DNA of 64,000 nucleotides from Zelonia costaricensis (GCA_030849075.1 JASAOO010003555.1:62001-126000); one strand, 5' to 3'; shown: positions 33,202 to 44,409, counted from the stretch's first letter. Notes: a model not told the origin generated them from the sequence alone. Translations and numbers: made by a program.

Positions 33202-33224
33202 ACTTACACGTGGGCACAGACAGC

Positions 33225-34712
33225 ATGCGAGTTGCGTGGCTGCCAAGACGGTGGGCGAGCACCACACACACAGCCATGCACACCGACGCATCGACGTGGA
33301 GTGTCCTCCACACGGCCGTGCGCTTCACCGCCGGGGTCGCGTCCGCCACAGCAGCAGCGCCGCGCCGCTCCAAGCGCTGCACCTACGCAGACGCCGATGC
33401 AGTGTACAGCAGCGGCTGCAGCAGCGGCAGCTCGGACAGTCACAACACCGCAACTCGTACGCAGCAGGCCTCACCGCCCTACCCCCTCCGCAAGGACACG
33501 CAGCAGCCGACCGCCGTACCGAGCCGTGGGCTCGCCTCCCTCGGCATGCGCGTGCGGCAACGCTGGCAGACGGCACTGCTGCGTGCGCTGCACACGCCGT
33601 ACCTCGGGCCAGTGGCGGTGCGCGTGCTGGAGAAGTCCGCCTACGCCGCGTACGTCAGGGGCAGCGTGACCCTCTTCACGCGTCGCCGCGTAGGGCCACC
33701 TATGAAACCCGACGCCGCGGGGGGCCGCAGCGAGATGGCTGCTGCCGGCCCAGCCACGTTCTCCGCCCCGCCGCAACCCGCGCCAACAACCTCGGACGTG
33801 CTGCTGCACGCCCACGCCCTCGACTGCCTGTACATCGGCCAGAGCCCCATCCACAGCCGCGGCCTCTTCACATCCAAGGCGCTGCCCCGCGGCACCCGCG
33901 TCATCAGCGAGCCGCGCCGTTCACTGCTGCTCGCGCCTGACTTTCTAAAGCTGCTCGCCGACACGCATGAGAAGTTGCCGGACACGTGGTACTACACGCA
34001 GCCCACGGGCAGCGTGGTCGAGCTCGTGACGCAGGCGCAGCCGCACCACCTGCTGAACCACAGCTGCCAGCCGAACGTGTGCAGTGGGCTGTCGCCGTGC
34101 CTATGGGCTGCCGCGGCGCTCGCCGACGGGGTACCACGTCAACACGCGACGCAGACGCCACAGGCCAGCTGGACGGAGCGGCTCACGCGATGGCCGCACT
34201 TTGCGGACGCGAACAGCTACTTCGTGACCCGCGACGTGGCCGCGGGGGAGGAGCTGACGCTGGACTACAGCACGCGCATGGCCCCTATGTACGCCGGTGA
34301 GCGGGCGCGGGCGTGGCAGGCGCGCAACTGGCTGACGTGCCGCTGTGGACAGCCCGGCTGCCGCTACTACGTGTACCGCCCCTCGGCCGACGTGGCCGAC
34401 TACGTGCGCGCCCTCCGCTCCGCGCGGCTGGCAGCGACGCAGCAGCGAAGAGCGCACGAGCCGCTGCAGGTGATGGCCGAGCTTATGGCGCTAGGGTTCG
34501 ACGATGAACTCGTGCTGATCTCGTACGGCGGCCGCTGCGCCGATGTCGTCGCATACGTGCACGGTCGGCCGCTTCCCTCGCTGTCGCAGCCCGGCACCTC
34601 GCTGTCATCGGGCATCGATGTGGAGGTGCGGCGGTGCACCAAGTCGGCGCTGCTCATGAACTACCGGCACGTCTTTCACCTTCTGAACGAGACGGTGCCC
34701 AGGCGCCTGTGA
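33225..34712 (+). CDS. SET-domain protein (putative lysine methyltransferase), mitochondrial-looking N-terminus
   Basis: The 495-residue product carries a SET domain from about residue 205 to 350. It opens with a SRGLFTSKALPRGTRV segment, contains the NHSCQPNV motif (278-285) that forms the S-adenosylmethionine pocket and pseudoknot, and ends with GEELTLDY (341-348), whose final Tyr348 is the expected catalytic tyrosine. A post-SET-like cysteine set follows (Cys372, Cys374, Cys379), which would bind zinc with another Cys. No MYND finger is evident. The first 30 residues (MRVAWLPRRWASTT...) are basic and poor in acidic residues until Asp24, which fits a mitochondrial presequence. Residues 45-190 look poorly ordered. 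Family members methylate lysine on histones or other proteins; the target here is unknown. The frame upstream of 33225 has no ATG. Confidence 0.88.
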   Translation: MRVAWLPRRWASTTHTAMHTDASTWSVLHTAVRFTAGVASATAAAPRRSKRCTYADADAVYSSGCSSGSSDSHNTATRTQQASPPYPLRKDTQQPTAVPSRGLASLGMRVRQRWQTALLRALHTPYLGPVAVRVLEKSAYAAYVRGSVTLFTRRRVGPPMKPDAAGGRSEMAAAGPATFSAPPQPAPTTSDVLLHAHALDCLYIGQSPIHSRGLFTSKALPRGTRVISEPRRSLLLAPDFLKLLADTHEKLPDTWYYTQPTGSVVELVTQAQPHHLLNHSCQPNVCSGLSPCLWAAAALADGVPRQHATQTPQASWTERLTRWPHFADANSYFVTRDVAAGEELTLDYSTRMAPMYAGERARAWQARNWLTCRCGQPGCRYYVYRPSADVADYVRALRSARLAATQQRRAHEPLQVMAELMALGFDDELVLISYGGRCADVVAYVHGRPLPSLSQPGTSLSSGIDVEVRRCTKSALLMNYRHVFHLLNETVPRRL

Positions 34713-35675
34713 AAGTTCCGCCCACTCACACGCACGCACAGGGCCACGAGCGACCAGCTCGGTTGGCAGGAGTTCGCCGCTTGGTTGCTTTTCATGCGTG
34801 TTGACCCATCGTCGATGTCGCACACCTCACAGGTTGAACTTCTGGATTGCGCTAGTGTGAAACCGTCGTTGCGCGCTGGTGCGTAGCTGCTGGCGTCGCG
34901 GCCGCCCTCCTGCGGCCGTGCGACGTGGAGGTGAAGCACCTGCCTCGACCTGAACCTTGTGGACATCGCCGACGACGATGCGTATTCGTGGTGTAGTCGC
35001 TACGCGCGAGCCCCCGCTCGCCATGTCCCTGTCTCGTGGTCCCCTCTATCCGCCACCTCTACCCATTACCAACCGTCATCATCTCTTGTTCCTCCCCTGT
35101 GTCTCTGTCTCCCTCGCACGCACGCACGCACACCCACGCGCGATCTCCGCACGACTCCTTGCACCGCCGCCACCGCCGGCCCCCTCCCCTCCCCTCCCCC
35201 CCCCACCGACCCGCTCTCCGCCTCGACCCCCCCCCGCCACCACCCGCTCTTCCCCTCTCCCGCACAGCGCACCCCGCCCTCCTAGCTATCTCACCCCTCT
35301 AACTCTTCTCTCTCCTCCCTCACCGACTTCTTCGCTTCACTCCTCCTCCCTTGTTGACTTTGTTGTCTCGCCTCACACCGCCACCCCGCACCGTGTCGCG
35401 TCACTCTCCCCTCCTCCTCTTTGTAGTGTACGTGCTCTCCCTCCCCAACACTACCTCCGCCCCGTTCCATACAGAGCCCCCCCCCCTCCTGTCCCCTCAC
35501 GTCTTCCGTCGCTCGCACTATTCTCGCCGATCTCGTCCATCCGCCGCCCCTCCCCACCGACACACACACACACATACACACACGCACAGACCGCGCGTCC
35601 CTCCCCCCCCCCCCCCGTGCCCTCCTTCTCCTCGTATCTCTCTCCCCCCGACTTCGCCGCCTTGTCCGGATCTCG
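34713..35675. other. Intergenic region, long CT-rich ODC leader
   Basis: No gene is supported. From about 35030 to 35660 the + strand is almost continuously C/T-rich with little A. Several AG dinucleotides could serve as acceptors (for example 35588-35589), so I cannot choose one. Confidence 0.6.
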
Positions 35676-37829
35676 ATGAGTAACCAGAGCCATGACGTCC
35701 TCTGCCAGGTAAGCCACTACAACCACACTAACTACACGGAGTTCGTGCCGTTGCCAACGGTTCGTCACCATGATCACGAGAACGAAGCCGGGTTGCTAAC
35801 CCACGGCGGTGCCGTCACCACCACGACGACGACGATGATGCCGCCCACCGCCAACACAGCCGCGCCGCACGTCAGCGAGGCCGCCCAGGAGCGGCTGCTG
35901 GCTCGCAAGACGCTGCTGCTCGAGCAGTACCGCATGTACCCGCAGTCCACCGCCGACCCGCACCACCGCAACTCCGCGACCGCCGGCAAGGGAGGCGAGG
36001 GCAACGCCGCTGCGGCGAGGGCCTCGGCGCTCCGCGACACCGACGTGTCGGCGGTGCTGTCGATGCTGTCTCCGACCGACACCAACAAGACCACGCCCGC
36101 GTACGCCGCTGAGGTGGCCGAGGCCGTGGGCGACGCCGCCACCGCGGAGCCGGTCGCCGCGAGTCAGGACCTGGTCGACCTCTTCTTCATGGAGGGCAGC
36201 CAGGCCGTGAACGGCATGTCCTTCTCGCCCTACCCCATCTACGGCCCACGCAACGCCGAGGAGCGCCGCGCCGCGGTGGAGAAGGTCTTCGAGAAGTACC
36301 ACGTCGACACGCGGCTCCCCGCCTCGGCCGACGCCGTCGCCGCCGCGCAGCGCCACCACGACCGCCGCCACCACCTGACCAGCGGCGTGCGCCCGCATGC
36401 GGAGGAGACGCGGGAGCAGTACTGGCGCCGGCTCGCCAACGCGTACGTCCGCAAGGGCGTGCAGCTGGCGGCGAAGGCGGCCGCCGAGGCGGAGGCGCCA
36501 CCGTTCGAGGCCGAGGATCCCTTCTACATGATCGACCTGGGCCGCGTGATTGAACAGATGGCTCGCTGGCGCCACGAGCTGCCGATGGTGCGCCCCCACT
36601 TCGCCGTCAAGTGCAACCCGAACCTCGCCATCATGGAGGTGCTCGCCGCCCTCGGCGCCGGCTTCGACTGCGCGTCGCGCGACGAGATCCACATGGTGCT
36701 CGACAACCGCCTCGTCGACTCGCCGGACGACATCGTCTTCGCGAACCCGTGCAAGCAGCCAGGCGACCTCCGCGAGGCCCAAGCGTGCGGCGTGACGTAC
36801 GTGACGGTCGACAACGTCCTCGAGATGGAGAAGATCGGCCACTGGATGCCCTCAGCACGCGCCATCATCCGAATCAAGACGAACGACGGCAAGGCAAAGT
36901 GCGCCTTCTCGACGAAGTTCGGCGCGTCGCTGGACGACGTGGAGGGGCTGCTGGTGGCGGCACGGCGCCACAACGTCGATGTCTACGGCGTCAGCTTCCA
37001 CGTCGGCAGCGGCAACGGGGACCAGTCCGCGTACGTGTCGGCGGTGCGGGATGCCCACCACGTCTTCCAGCAGGCCGCGCAGCACGGGTTCAACTGCACG
37101 GTGCTGGACATCGGCGGCGGCTACCCTGGCGTGGCCGCCGACGAGGCCGCCGGCGAGACCTCCTTTGAGACCATCGCGCGTGCGATGCGGCCGGTGCTGG
37201 ACGAGCTCTTCGGCGACGGCGACGTCACCATCATCAGCGAGCCGGGCCGCTACTTCACCGCAGCCACCCACGCCCTCGCCATGAACGTGTTCGCGTCGCG
37301 CACGCTGCGGCTGTCGGACGTGGAGAAGGTGAGCTGCCAGGCCTTCCAGTCCGTCGTCCCGATGGACGAGCCGGAGGAGTACCAGTACTACGTGAACGAC
37401 GGCCTCTACCACAGCTTTAACTGCATCATCTTCGACCACGCCCACCCGAAGCTGCTCCTGCTGAACGACGGCGACGGCGCTGACGGCCTGCAGGACGGGG
37501 ACGCGGCGGAGGCCTCGTACGTGGACAGCGAGGAGGAGGGCGATGGCACGGCGCACGCCGCCGGTGCGGACGCGGCGCACGAGTCGCTCTTCGACTCCGC
37601 GTGGGACCGGCGCCGGGCGCAGGCGCGCCGGCCGCTGCGCATCACCACCATCTTCGGCCCGACGTGCGACTCGATGGACTGCATCCTCAAGAAGCAGCCG
37701 TTCCCGGAGATGAAGCTGGGTGACTGGCTGCTAGTGCCGGACATGGGCAGCTACACCACCGCCGCCGGCTGCCCCTTCAACGGCTTCTCGACGCGCCGCC
37801 GCGAGTGGGTGAGCTCCGTGGCGTTCTAA
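35676..37829 (+). CDS. ODC: Ornithine decarboxylase with long N-terminal extension
   Basis: This PLP-dependent group IV decarboxylase converts ornithine to putrescine, the first step toward spermidine and trypanothione. The 717-residue product has a non-conserved N-terminal extension: the PLP lysine in PHFAVKCNPN is Lys312, where the mouse and T. brucei enzymes have Lys69, so about 243 extra residues precede it. Core motifs include HVGSGNGD and a glycine-rich GGGYPG segment for PLP phosphate binding, EPGRYF, and Cys664 in FGPTCDSMDC, the cysteine contributed across the dimer interface. Leishmania ODCs of about 700 residues have a similar extension. A second low-complexity insertion (about 600-640) lies just before the Cys664 segment. 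No classical targeting signal is seen. The 6.8-kb stretch downstream could hold a long 3' UTR. Confidence 0.97.
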   Translation: MSNQSHDVLCQVSHYNHTNYTEFVPLPTVRHHDHENEAGLLTHGGAVTTTTTTMMPPTANTAAPHVSEAAQERLLARKTLLLEQYRMYPQSTADPHHRNSATAGKGGEGNAAAARASALRDTDVSAVLSMLSPTDTNKTTPAYAAEVAEAVGDAATAEPVAASQDLVDLFFMEGSQAVNGMSFSPYPIYGPRNAEERRAAVEKVFEKYHVDTRLPASADAVAAAQRHHDRRHHLTSGVRPHAEETREQYWRRLANAYVRKGVQLAAKAAAEAEAPPFEAEDPFYMIDLGRVIEQMARWRHELPMVRPHFAVKCNPNLAIMEVLAALGAGFDCASRDEIHMVLDNRLVDSPDDIVFANPCKQPGDLREAQACGVTYVTVDNVLEMEKIGHWMPSARAIIRIKTNDGKAKCAFSTKFGASLDDVEGLLVAARRHNVDVYGVSFHVGSGNGDQSAYVSAVRDAHHVFQQAAQHGFNCTVLDIGGGYPGVAADEAAGETSFETIARAMRPVLDELFGDGDVTIISEPGRYFTAATHALAMNVFASRTLRLSDVEKVSCQAFQSVVPMDEPEEYQYYVNDGLYHSFNCIIFDHAHPKLLLLNDGDGADGLQDGDAAEASYVDSEEEGDGTAHAAGADAAHESLFDSAWDRRRAQARRPLRITTIFGPTCDSMDCILKKQPFPEMKLGDWLLVPDMGSYTTAAGCPFNGFSTRRREWVSSVAF

Positions 37830-40800
37830 GTCTGGTGTGGTGGCCGCCGATCCCCGCGCCCGTCTCTCTCTCCACCAACCACTCTCTCCTGTACTGAACG
37901 CGGTTGCCGCGTGAACGGCTCTTGAGGCATGTGTGTGTGTGTGTGTGTGTGTGCGTTCGTGTGGCAAAGGTGTGGTGAGAGAAGGGAGGGGACTTTCGAA
38001 GGGTGCACGCTCGTGTGTTGCGCCGCACTCCACACCGCCCTCCCCCCACCGCCCCGTCGTCCCGAGCCCCGCACACCTTTCTTCTCGTCTGTCTGCGGTC
38101 AGTCCCCCACGGGTGCCCACCACCACCACCACCACCACCACTGCCACTCCCCATCAAGGCCCCCACGCGTCCGTGCCCCATGCCTCCCCCCCCCACCCCA
38201 CCTCTCCATCCCCTGGCGCACTTGAACGACCCCGCCCTCCTCCGTCCTCAGCGAGCCAAGTCACATGTGGGCCCTGCTCCGCCTTCCCCCTCCCTCTCTT
38301 CTCTTCCTTTTCTTCTCGTACTGTTCGACTTGAGTATAGCCTATGGAAGCTGCTGCACAATGATGTGTACATGCACGCACGCCTGTACGCGCAGCGGCAC
38401 CCCAGCACGTACACACACACACACACACATACCCGTGTGTGCCGTTATGCGCTGCCACGCGTGTTGTGTCGCATCCCCGTCCCGATCATGCTTGTCCTTC
38501 TCCCTCACCCCCGCTCCGCCGCCCTGTCTGCGCCCCCCCCCCCTTCTCCTCTCTCGCACGTCCTCGATGTCGGCGGTGCTGCTCGGGGCGTCGGGCGGCG
38601 CTCATTGCTGGCTTGGTCGTGATGACATGCGTATCTGTGCGTGTACATCACTGTGTGTGTGTGTGCGTCTGTGTACACGTGTTGGTGTCCCCCTGCGTCC
38701 GGACCTTGCACGTCCACCCCTCCCCACCCCCCTCTCCTTCTAGCCACTCTTACATCTCGTGTGCGCTACGATGCGCCCCTCGCTCCTCCGCTGATCTATG
38801 TTGTGTGTGTGTGTGCGCGCGTGTTGTGGTGTGTCTACGTGGGCTTCTCTCTGTGCGTGGATGCATGTGTGACATCGAGCGAGGGCTTTGTGTCTCTGTG
38901 CGTGCACGTGTGTGTGGGGGGGAGGGTCAGCTGCGTAAGCGCAGAGAAGAAGTGTGCGAGCCGTACTTCCACCCTCTGACTTACTGCGGCACGTACCTAG
39001 AACGTCGCCACAGCCCGCAGCCCAGCCCGGCTCGCTCACCACCCGCAGCCTACCACCTCCTCTCTCTCACCGTATGCCGCTGTTGGAGAAGGGTAGTGCA
39101 GCCTGCACCTACGCTCACACAGACACACACACACATAGCGAAGGGCACCAGGACACAGGGCAACGCGCACACATGGACACACGATTCAGTGTGTGCCACA
39201 ACCCCTCCTCCCCCCCCCTCCCCCTCTAACCACCTCCTCCACCTTCTCTCCCTTCTTCTCGCTACTCAAGTTCTCTGGATGACGTGGCCGCTCCCGTGCT
39301 CCATCCCCGCCGCTCCCGCCCCTGTTCGTCTTCACTGTTCTTCTCTTCGCGTCCTGTGCCGCTGGATGCGTTCGAAACTGCCGCGTGGCCGCTCGCCTTC
39401 ACCCACGCACGCTGCGCTGCCACCAGCGCACGGCTGAAGTCGGAAGGACACGACGAGCAGCAACTCATCCCCCCCCCCTGCACTCTACGCCTTCTCCAGA
39501 AAGCCCTCTTCGGTTCCACCGTGCATGCCGCATGCAGCACTTCTTTTCTCCCTGTGTCTTGTCGTGCACCCCGGCCCCTCGCCTACTCCGCCTCCCCTCC
39601 CCCCTGCCACCTCCCTTCGTGTGTGTGTGTGTGTGTGTGTGCGTGTGGTGTGTGGCGAGATGGGCGTCTGACGGCGATGGGGTGCGGAGGGGTGGGGCTT
39701 GAGGCAGTGGTGGAAGAGAGACAGGCAACGCTGCCTGCTGCGGCGGTGCACAGACACCCAACCCCGCGCGCAGTAGCCGTCCCCCCCCCCTCTCACACAC
39801 ACACGCACACGCACATACCTGAAGGTGACAACCCACCCCCTAAATCCTAAGCCCCGGTGCCACAGCGCAAACTCCGCCTCCCTGAAAAAACCTGAAAAGG
39901 GGCGTGCGTAACAGCATCAGTGGAGAACACGGAAACAGCACAAACGCGCACCGACCACCCACACCAACGCTCACACGAAGGTGCGCGAAAACGCAGTTTC
40001 TTTTCGTAAGTTGGGGCATCCCAGGTGTGTGATAGCACTCGACCGACAGACCTCCGGTACCACGCAGCAGCGTGGGCACGCGTGCGTGCGTGCTGCTCTT
40101 TGTGAGTCTGTGTGTGTGTGTGTGTGGGCCTATCTCGAGTAGGTTCCTCCCCTGTGCAGTTGTTGTTGCCATGTTGATATCCAAGTGTGTGTCTGCCTGT
40201 GTGCGGGTGTTTGCGTGTTGGTGGGCATCCGCGTCGCCTGGAGGCCAAGGCGCACACGGTTGACAGAGAGAAGGGGGAGCACCCTAGAAGACGCAGCTCC
40301 TGCGGTGAAGTCGAAGGAGTAGGCTGTGAGAGGGGTTAAGCTTCGAGGACGATCAGCGTGAGCTGATGCGTAGAGACAGAAGGCCTGTGCATCCCCTCCT
40401 CCTCCTCACTCCGCCGCTTCCCGCTCCCCGCTCCCTCGCCCCCCACCCCCTCTCGTCCCTCGCACCTCGCCGCACCAGCAACTACGACCAACCGCCCACC
40501 CCCCCCCCTCTCACCGCCGCCGCCGCGCCCTTCTTCTCCTCTCCCGAAAACGCTGCCTACGCCCGCCGACCAGTTCGCAGGCCTCTGCGCGCTTTCTCTC
40601 TTCCCGTTCACCTCCACCTTCCCCTCAATGTCTCGTTTGCCTTGAGCGTGCGCTTGTGCGTTTGTGCGTTTGTGTGGGTGGGTGAGTGTGTCAGTGGTGG
40701 CGCATGCGCTGTCGCTGTTGTTGGAGGATGAAGGTGTCGGGCGTCTCTAGTGTTCTTCAAACCACTCCTTTCTTGTCTTGTCTCTGTCCCTCTCTGGCAC

Positions 40801-41343
40801 ACACCTCGGCGCTGTCGGTGCGTGTACGTCCGTGCGTCTCCCTACACTCATCATCCCCCTCGGCTCCCTCTCTCTTGTTTACTCTCTGTCGTTGAGTGGC
40901 CACGCTGGCCATCACGACCATGTCCCCCACTCCTCCCGCTCCTCGAACAGCAGTGGGTGTACTCACAGACACACAGACGTGCACGCACCGGCCCATGCAC
41001 GTGCACGCGTCCCCTCCCCGATTCTCCGTTCCCCGTTCCACTCAACACACGTACGCACTGCATTGCCGTATAAGTTGTCCTACCTCCCTCTCCCTCTCTC
41101 CCTCCACCTCGATTGGTTGTTGATACCTTCTCTCGTTCTACTTGGTTCATTGTGCGCGTGTTTGATGTTGTGTGTGTGTGAGTGTGTGTGTCTCCCGGCT
41201 CGTCCTCGCACTCGTGTGTATGCCCCGTGCCGGTCGGCCTGTGACTCCTCCCCCGCCTCCCTCCCCTTCCGTTCTTTCTACCTCTCCCTCCGTCCGTGTT
41301 AGTCTCCTCTCTTCTCATGGGGTTTCACTTTCTGTGTTGATGT

Positions 41344-41400
41344 GACGTGGACGTGGACGTGGACGTGGACGCGTGTGTGTGTGTGTGTGTGTGTGTGTGT
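41344..41400. repeat. GACGTG hexamer array followed by (GT)n
   Basis: Four and a half GACGTG units (41344-41370) run directly into a 28-base GT run (41373-41400). Confidence 0.95.
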
Positions 41401-41851
41401 CTGTACGCTGACTTCTTCTTGGCTTTCGCTCTTCAGCAACGCCCTCGCGCACCGGAGACGCCAAAAAAGACTTTGGCACGGACGGCGGTGGCGGCGCCGC
41501 ACCGCCCCTCCTCCCCCCCCCCTCGCGTGCCCTGCGCAACCCTCGCTGCTCTCCACCCCCCCCCCCTCCTCCTCCTCTCCGGAGCGCGGTGAAGGTGGGC
41601 AGCGTGAGAAGGATGGACCGCACAAGGCAGCGGGTGAAGCTGGATGGAGAGGGAGGGACGACGAACTGAGTCTGCGGCGTCGCCTCACCTCCGCCCCGTG
41701 CGCCCCCTGCGCCCCCCCTCCTCCGTCTCCGTCCTGAGCTTCTCTCCTGCTTTACCTCTCTCTCTTGCTTCCCCATCTCGCTTGTCACTTGGCTTTGATT
41801 TCGTTTTCTCGACTCGCCTCCCTCGCTTCGCTTGCGTGCATCTCCCGCAAC

Positions 41852-41854
<3 letters not shown>

Positions 41855-41882
<28 letters not shown>
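41855..41882. repeat. (TG)n microsatellite, 28 bp
   Basis: A TG dinucleotide run inside the long spacer downstream of ODC. Confidence 0.95.
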
Positions 41883-41886
<4 letters not shown>

Positions 41887-43318
41887 TGTTGACGCGCGGA
41901 CTGCACTTCTCTTTCCTTGTGTTCTCCACTGCCCCACCTCTGTGCCGCGTGGGAGAGGGGAGGGGATGCGAGGCGAGGCCCACCTTTGTGCGTGCGCCAC
42001 CCGCCTCCCCCCCTCCCCCACCCCGCCATCGGCTGGATGGGACTGGGTATATTGTTTGGTGCGTGCGCGTGTGTGTGTGATCGTGTGAGTGTGAGGGTGT
42101 CAGTGCTGACGTTGGTTGGGGGGAGGGATGGAGGCGGGGACGAGGGGTGGGGGCGCATGGCCCGTGAACTTCCGCGCAAGCGTTGTTCCACTCACCCCCC
42201 CCTTCCCCTCCCCTGCACACCTCCGCGACCCCTCCACATGCACACACACACACACAGGCAGGCACGGTCCTCTCGTTTTCGCGGCCCCTCCGCTGCGGCT
42301 CTCCGTCTCGACACCCCTTGGCTCTATGGCCCTTTATCAACCACTAGCTTCACCTCCACCCCCCCCCTCCCTTCCTCTCTCACTCACTCTACAACCACCG
42401 AGGCCTCCACCCCGAGAGTGCCTCCTCTTCTCCTCCTCTTCCCTCTCTTTCGGAGGTCCTCCCGTGGTGCTCCACCGCTTCTCTTCTCCCTCCCGGTGTC
42501 TGTGTGGTCCACGCCGCTCCCCTCCCCTCCCCGACCCCGATGCCCGTGTCATACTGATCTGCCTGTTCACGGGCTCCAGTGTTTGTGTGTGTGTGTGTCG
42601 ATGTGATGTTGATATGTTCGACCATGACACGCCACGGCGACGTCACACCGATGCGAGTCGAGTGCCCTTCCCTTCCCTCTTTTCCCATGTTCAATGCACT
42701 CGCACACGCACACAAACACGCAGTCACAGCGCGACACACGCGGCAGAGATCGGGTCTGTGTGTGTGTGTGGTGTGCGTGTCGGGGGGAGTGGGGCACGGA
42801 GAGTCAGGGGTGCAGCAAAGGTGAACCCCCGCCTCCCTCCCTTTCCATTCCTTCCGCCCCCCCCCCCAACGCCCTCCCTTCTGGTTCTCTCCGCCACCGC
42901 CACCGCCACCGCCCCGCTCCCCACCCCCCCCGACTCCGCCGCACCTTCGCATCGCCTACGCAGCCGCCGCCTCTCTCTCTCATGGTGTGTCTTGTTCGAC
43001 GTGCTGATGCCGTTCAGCGAGGCCACCCGTGGGGCGGCACGCAACGGAGGGCCGGAGTGGGGAGCTGGGAGCGGCTGGCGAGTGCAGCGGCCAAGAGATG
43101 GAAGCGCAGGAGGTCCACCTGAGCTCCTCGCGTTCCTTCCCTTTCTTCCCGTGCCTGCACCGACACGCCCCCTCCCCCTCCCCGTCTTCTCCTTCCTCCG
43201 CTGATCATCAGCGACGAGCGGCTGCACGTCACGGCACTCGTGCCTCCGTGTGCCTTCGTGTGTGTTTGTGTGTGTGTGTGTGTGCAGTAGAGCGGGAGGA
43301 GACGTCTTCGACCTCCTT

Positions 43319-43340
43319 CCCCTTCCCCTTCCCCTTCCCC
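43319..43340 (-). repeat. (CCCCTT) hexamer run; G-quadruplex motif on the minus strand
   Basis: Four C4 tracts separated by TT give four G4 tracts with 2-nt AA loops on the minus (template) strand, a textbook intramolecular G-quadruplex pattern. Confidence 0.85.
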
Positions 43341-44322
43341 TTCTCTCTCGCTTCCATCACCCACCCCGTTGCGCTACCTTCGTCTCTTGGTGAACTCCTC
43401 TGTGTTACCACCACGCCTCCCCCCCCCCCTCTCCACCCGCCGTTGGCATCAGAGTCTTCATTTCCTTCTCGCCAGACCTCCAGCCGGCTTCACGTCGAGA
43501 GCGCGTGCCTGTGTCTCTAGGTGTGTGTGTGTGTCTTCTGTGCGCCGTGACACGTCTCTCCCTCTTTCGGCTGTGTTTCGCGTTTTTCGCCTCCCCCCTC
43601 CCCCCCCCCCCGCCCACTCTCCCTCCCTCTCCGACGAGGAGGCGACGTCGCCCCACGTCTGCGGTCGCTCTGGCTGGATGACACACGCGGGAGAGGAGGG
43701 GGGGGGGCGCCGCTTCGAAGCTCGCCCACCGTGAGTCAGCGACATCGGCTCGTCTCTTCCTTTTCTCTCTGTGACGAAGGAGAGCAGAGATGCGTGCGTG
43801 CGAAAGCGCGCACGGAGTATTGGTGCGCGTTCGCACAATCGCACACACATACGCCTACTCGATGGCACACCAATAACAACGCGATCAGCTCCGCACGGTC
43901 TGATTCGCCTCGACTTTATCTGCCCTCCTCTTTCCCTCTTCTTCTTCTCTCCATCTTCTCGCTTCTTCCCAAAACACGACATGGACGCACGCAGCATCGA
44001 CGCAGCGTGACTTCGACTTCAACCCCGCCGCCTCGCTCCCCACAGGTCTTCTCGCAAGCACTGTGCCGTCTCCTAGACGCGAAGAGCGGGGCGAGGGAGA
44101 AGAGAAGTACGACATCAGCGTCATCGCTCACTAAACCAAGATACGAGGTAAACAGGGTGAGCGGCAAGTTGCGGAAGTAGCTGTGCCGCGGGTGCCTTAC
44201 ACGTGCAGAGACGAAGAGCGCGGCGCCAACTGCGTTGTGAGCGCTTTCCTGCAGTCTGTGAGATGTACGTGCGCGCCTACACGCCCGTGGCGGCTCGGTG
44301 CCGCACGTGAGCGGTCATCACG

Positions 44323-44360
44323 GCCCCCCCCCCCAAACCCCCCAACCCCCCAACCCCACC
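44323..44360 (-). repeat. C-run array; G-quadruplex motif on the minus strand
   Basis: C12, C6, C6 and C4 tracts separated by AAA, AA and AA read as long G tracts with TT/TTT loops on the minus strand. The array lies about 240 bp before the ATG of the coiled-coil gene. Confidence 0.85.
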
Positions 44361-44409
44361 CGCGGTCTCTCGGCCCGCCTACCGTGTTGACCACGACGCT
44401 CTACGCCTC

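Larger units (their letters stand above)
32752..33224. other. Intergenic region with CA repeat
   Basis: No gene is seen. It contains a 28-base AC run (32895-32922) and CT/C-rich tracts at about 33038-33085 and 33143-33186. Confidence 0.6.

Noticed and set aside
39284..39850. 188-codon plus-strand frame in the long spacer
   Set aside because: It begins at a non-ATG codon, the first part is only weakly protein-like, and the second half is repeat-derived.
41315..42340. 341-codon minus-strand frame rich in Thr-His repeats
   Set aside because: The Thr-His pattern comes from CA/GT microsatellites, not from a selected protein.
42116..43204. 362-codon plus-strand frame in the long spacer
   Set aside because: Composition follows C-runs and GT repeats, third positions lack the bias of real genes, and no motif is seen.
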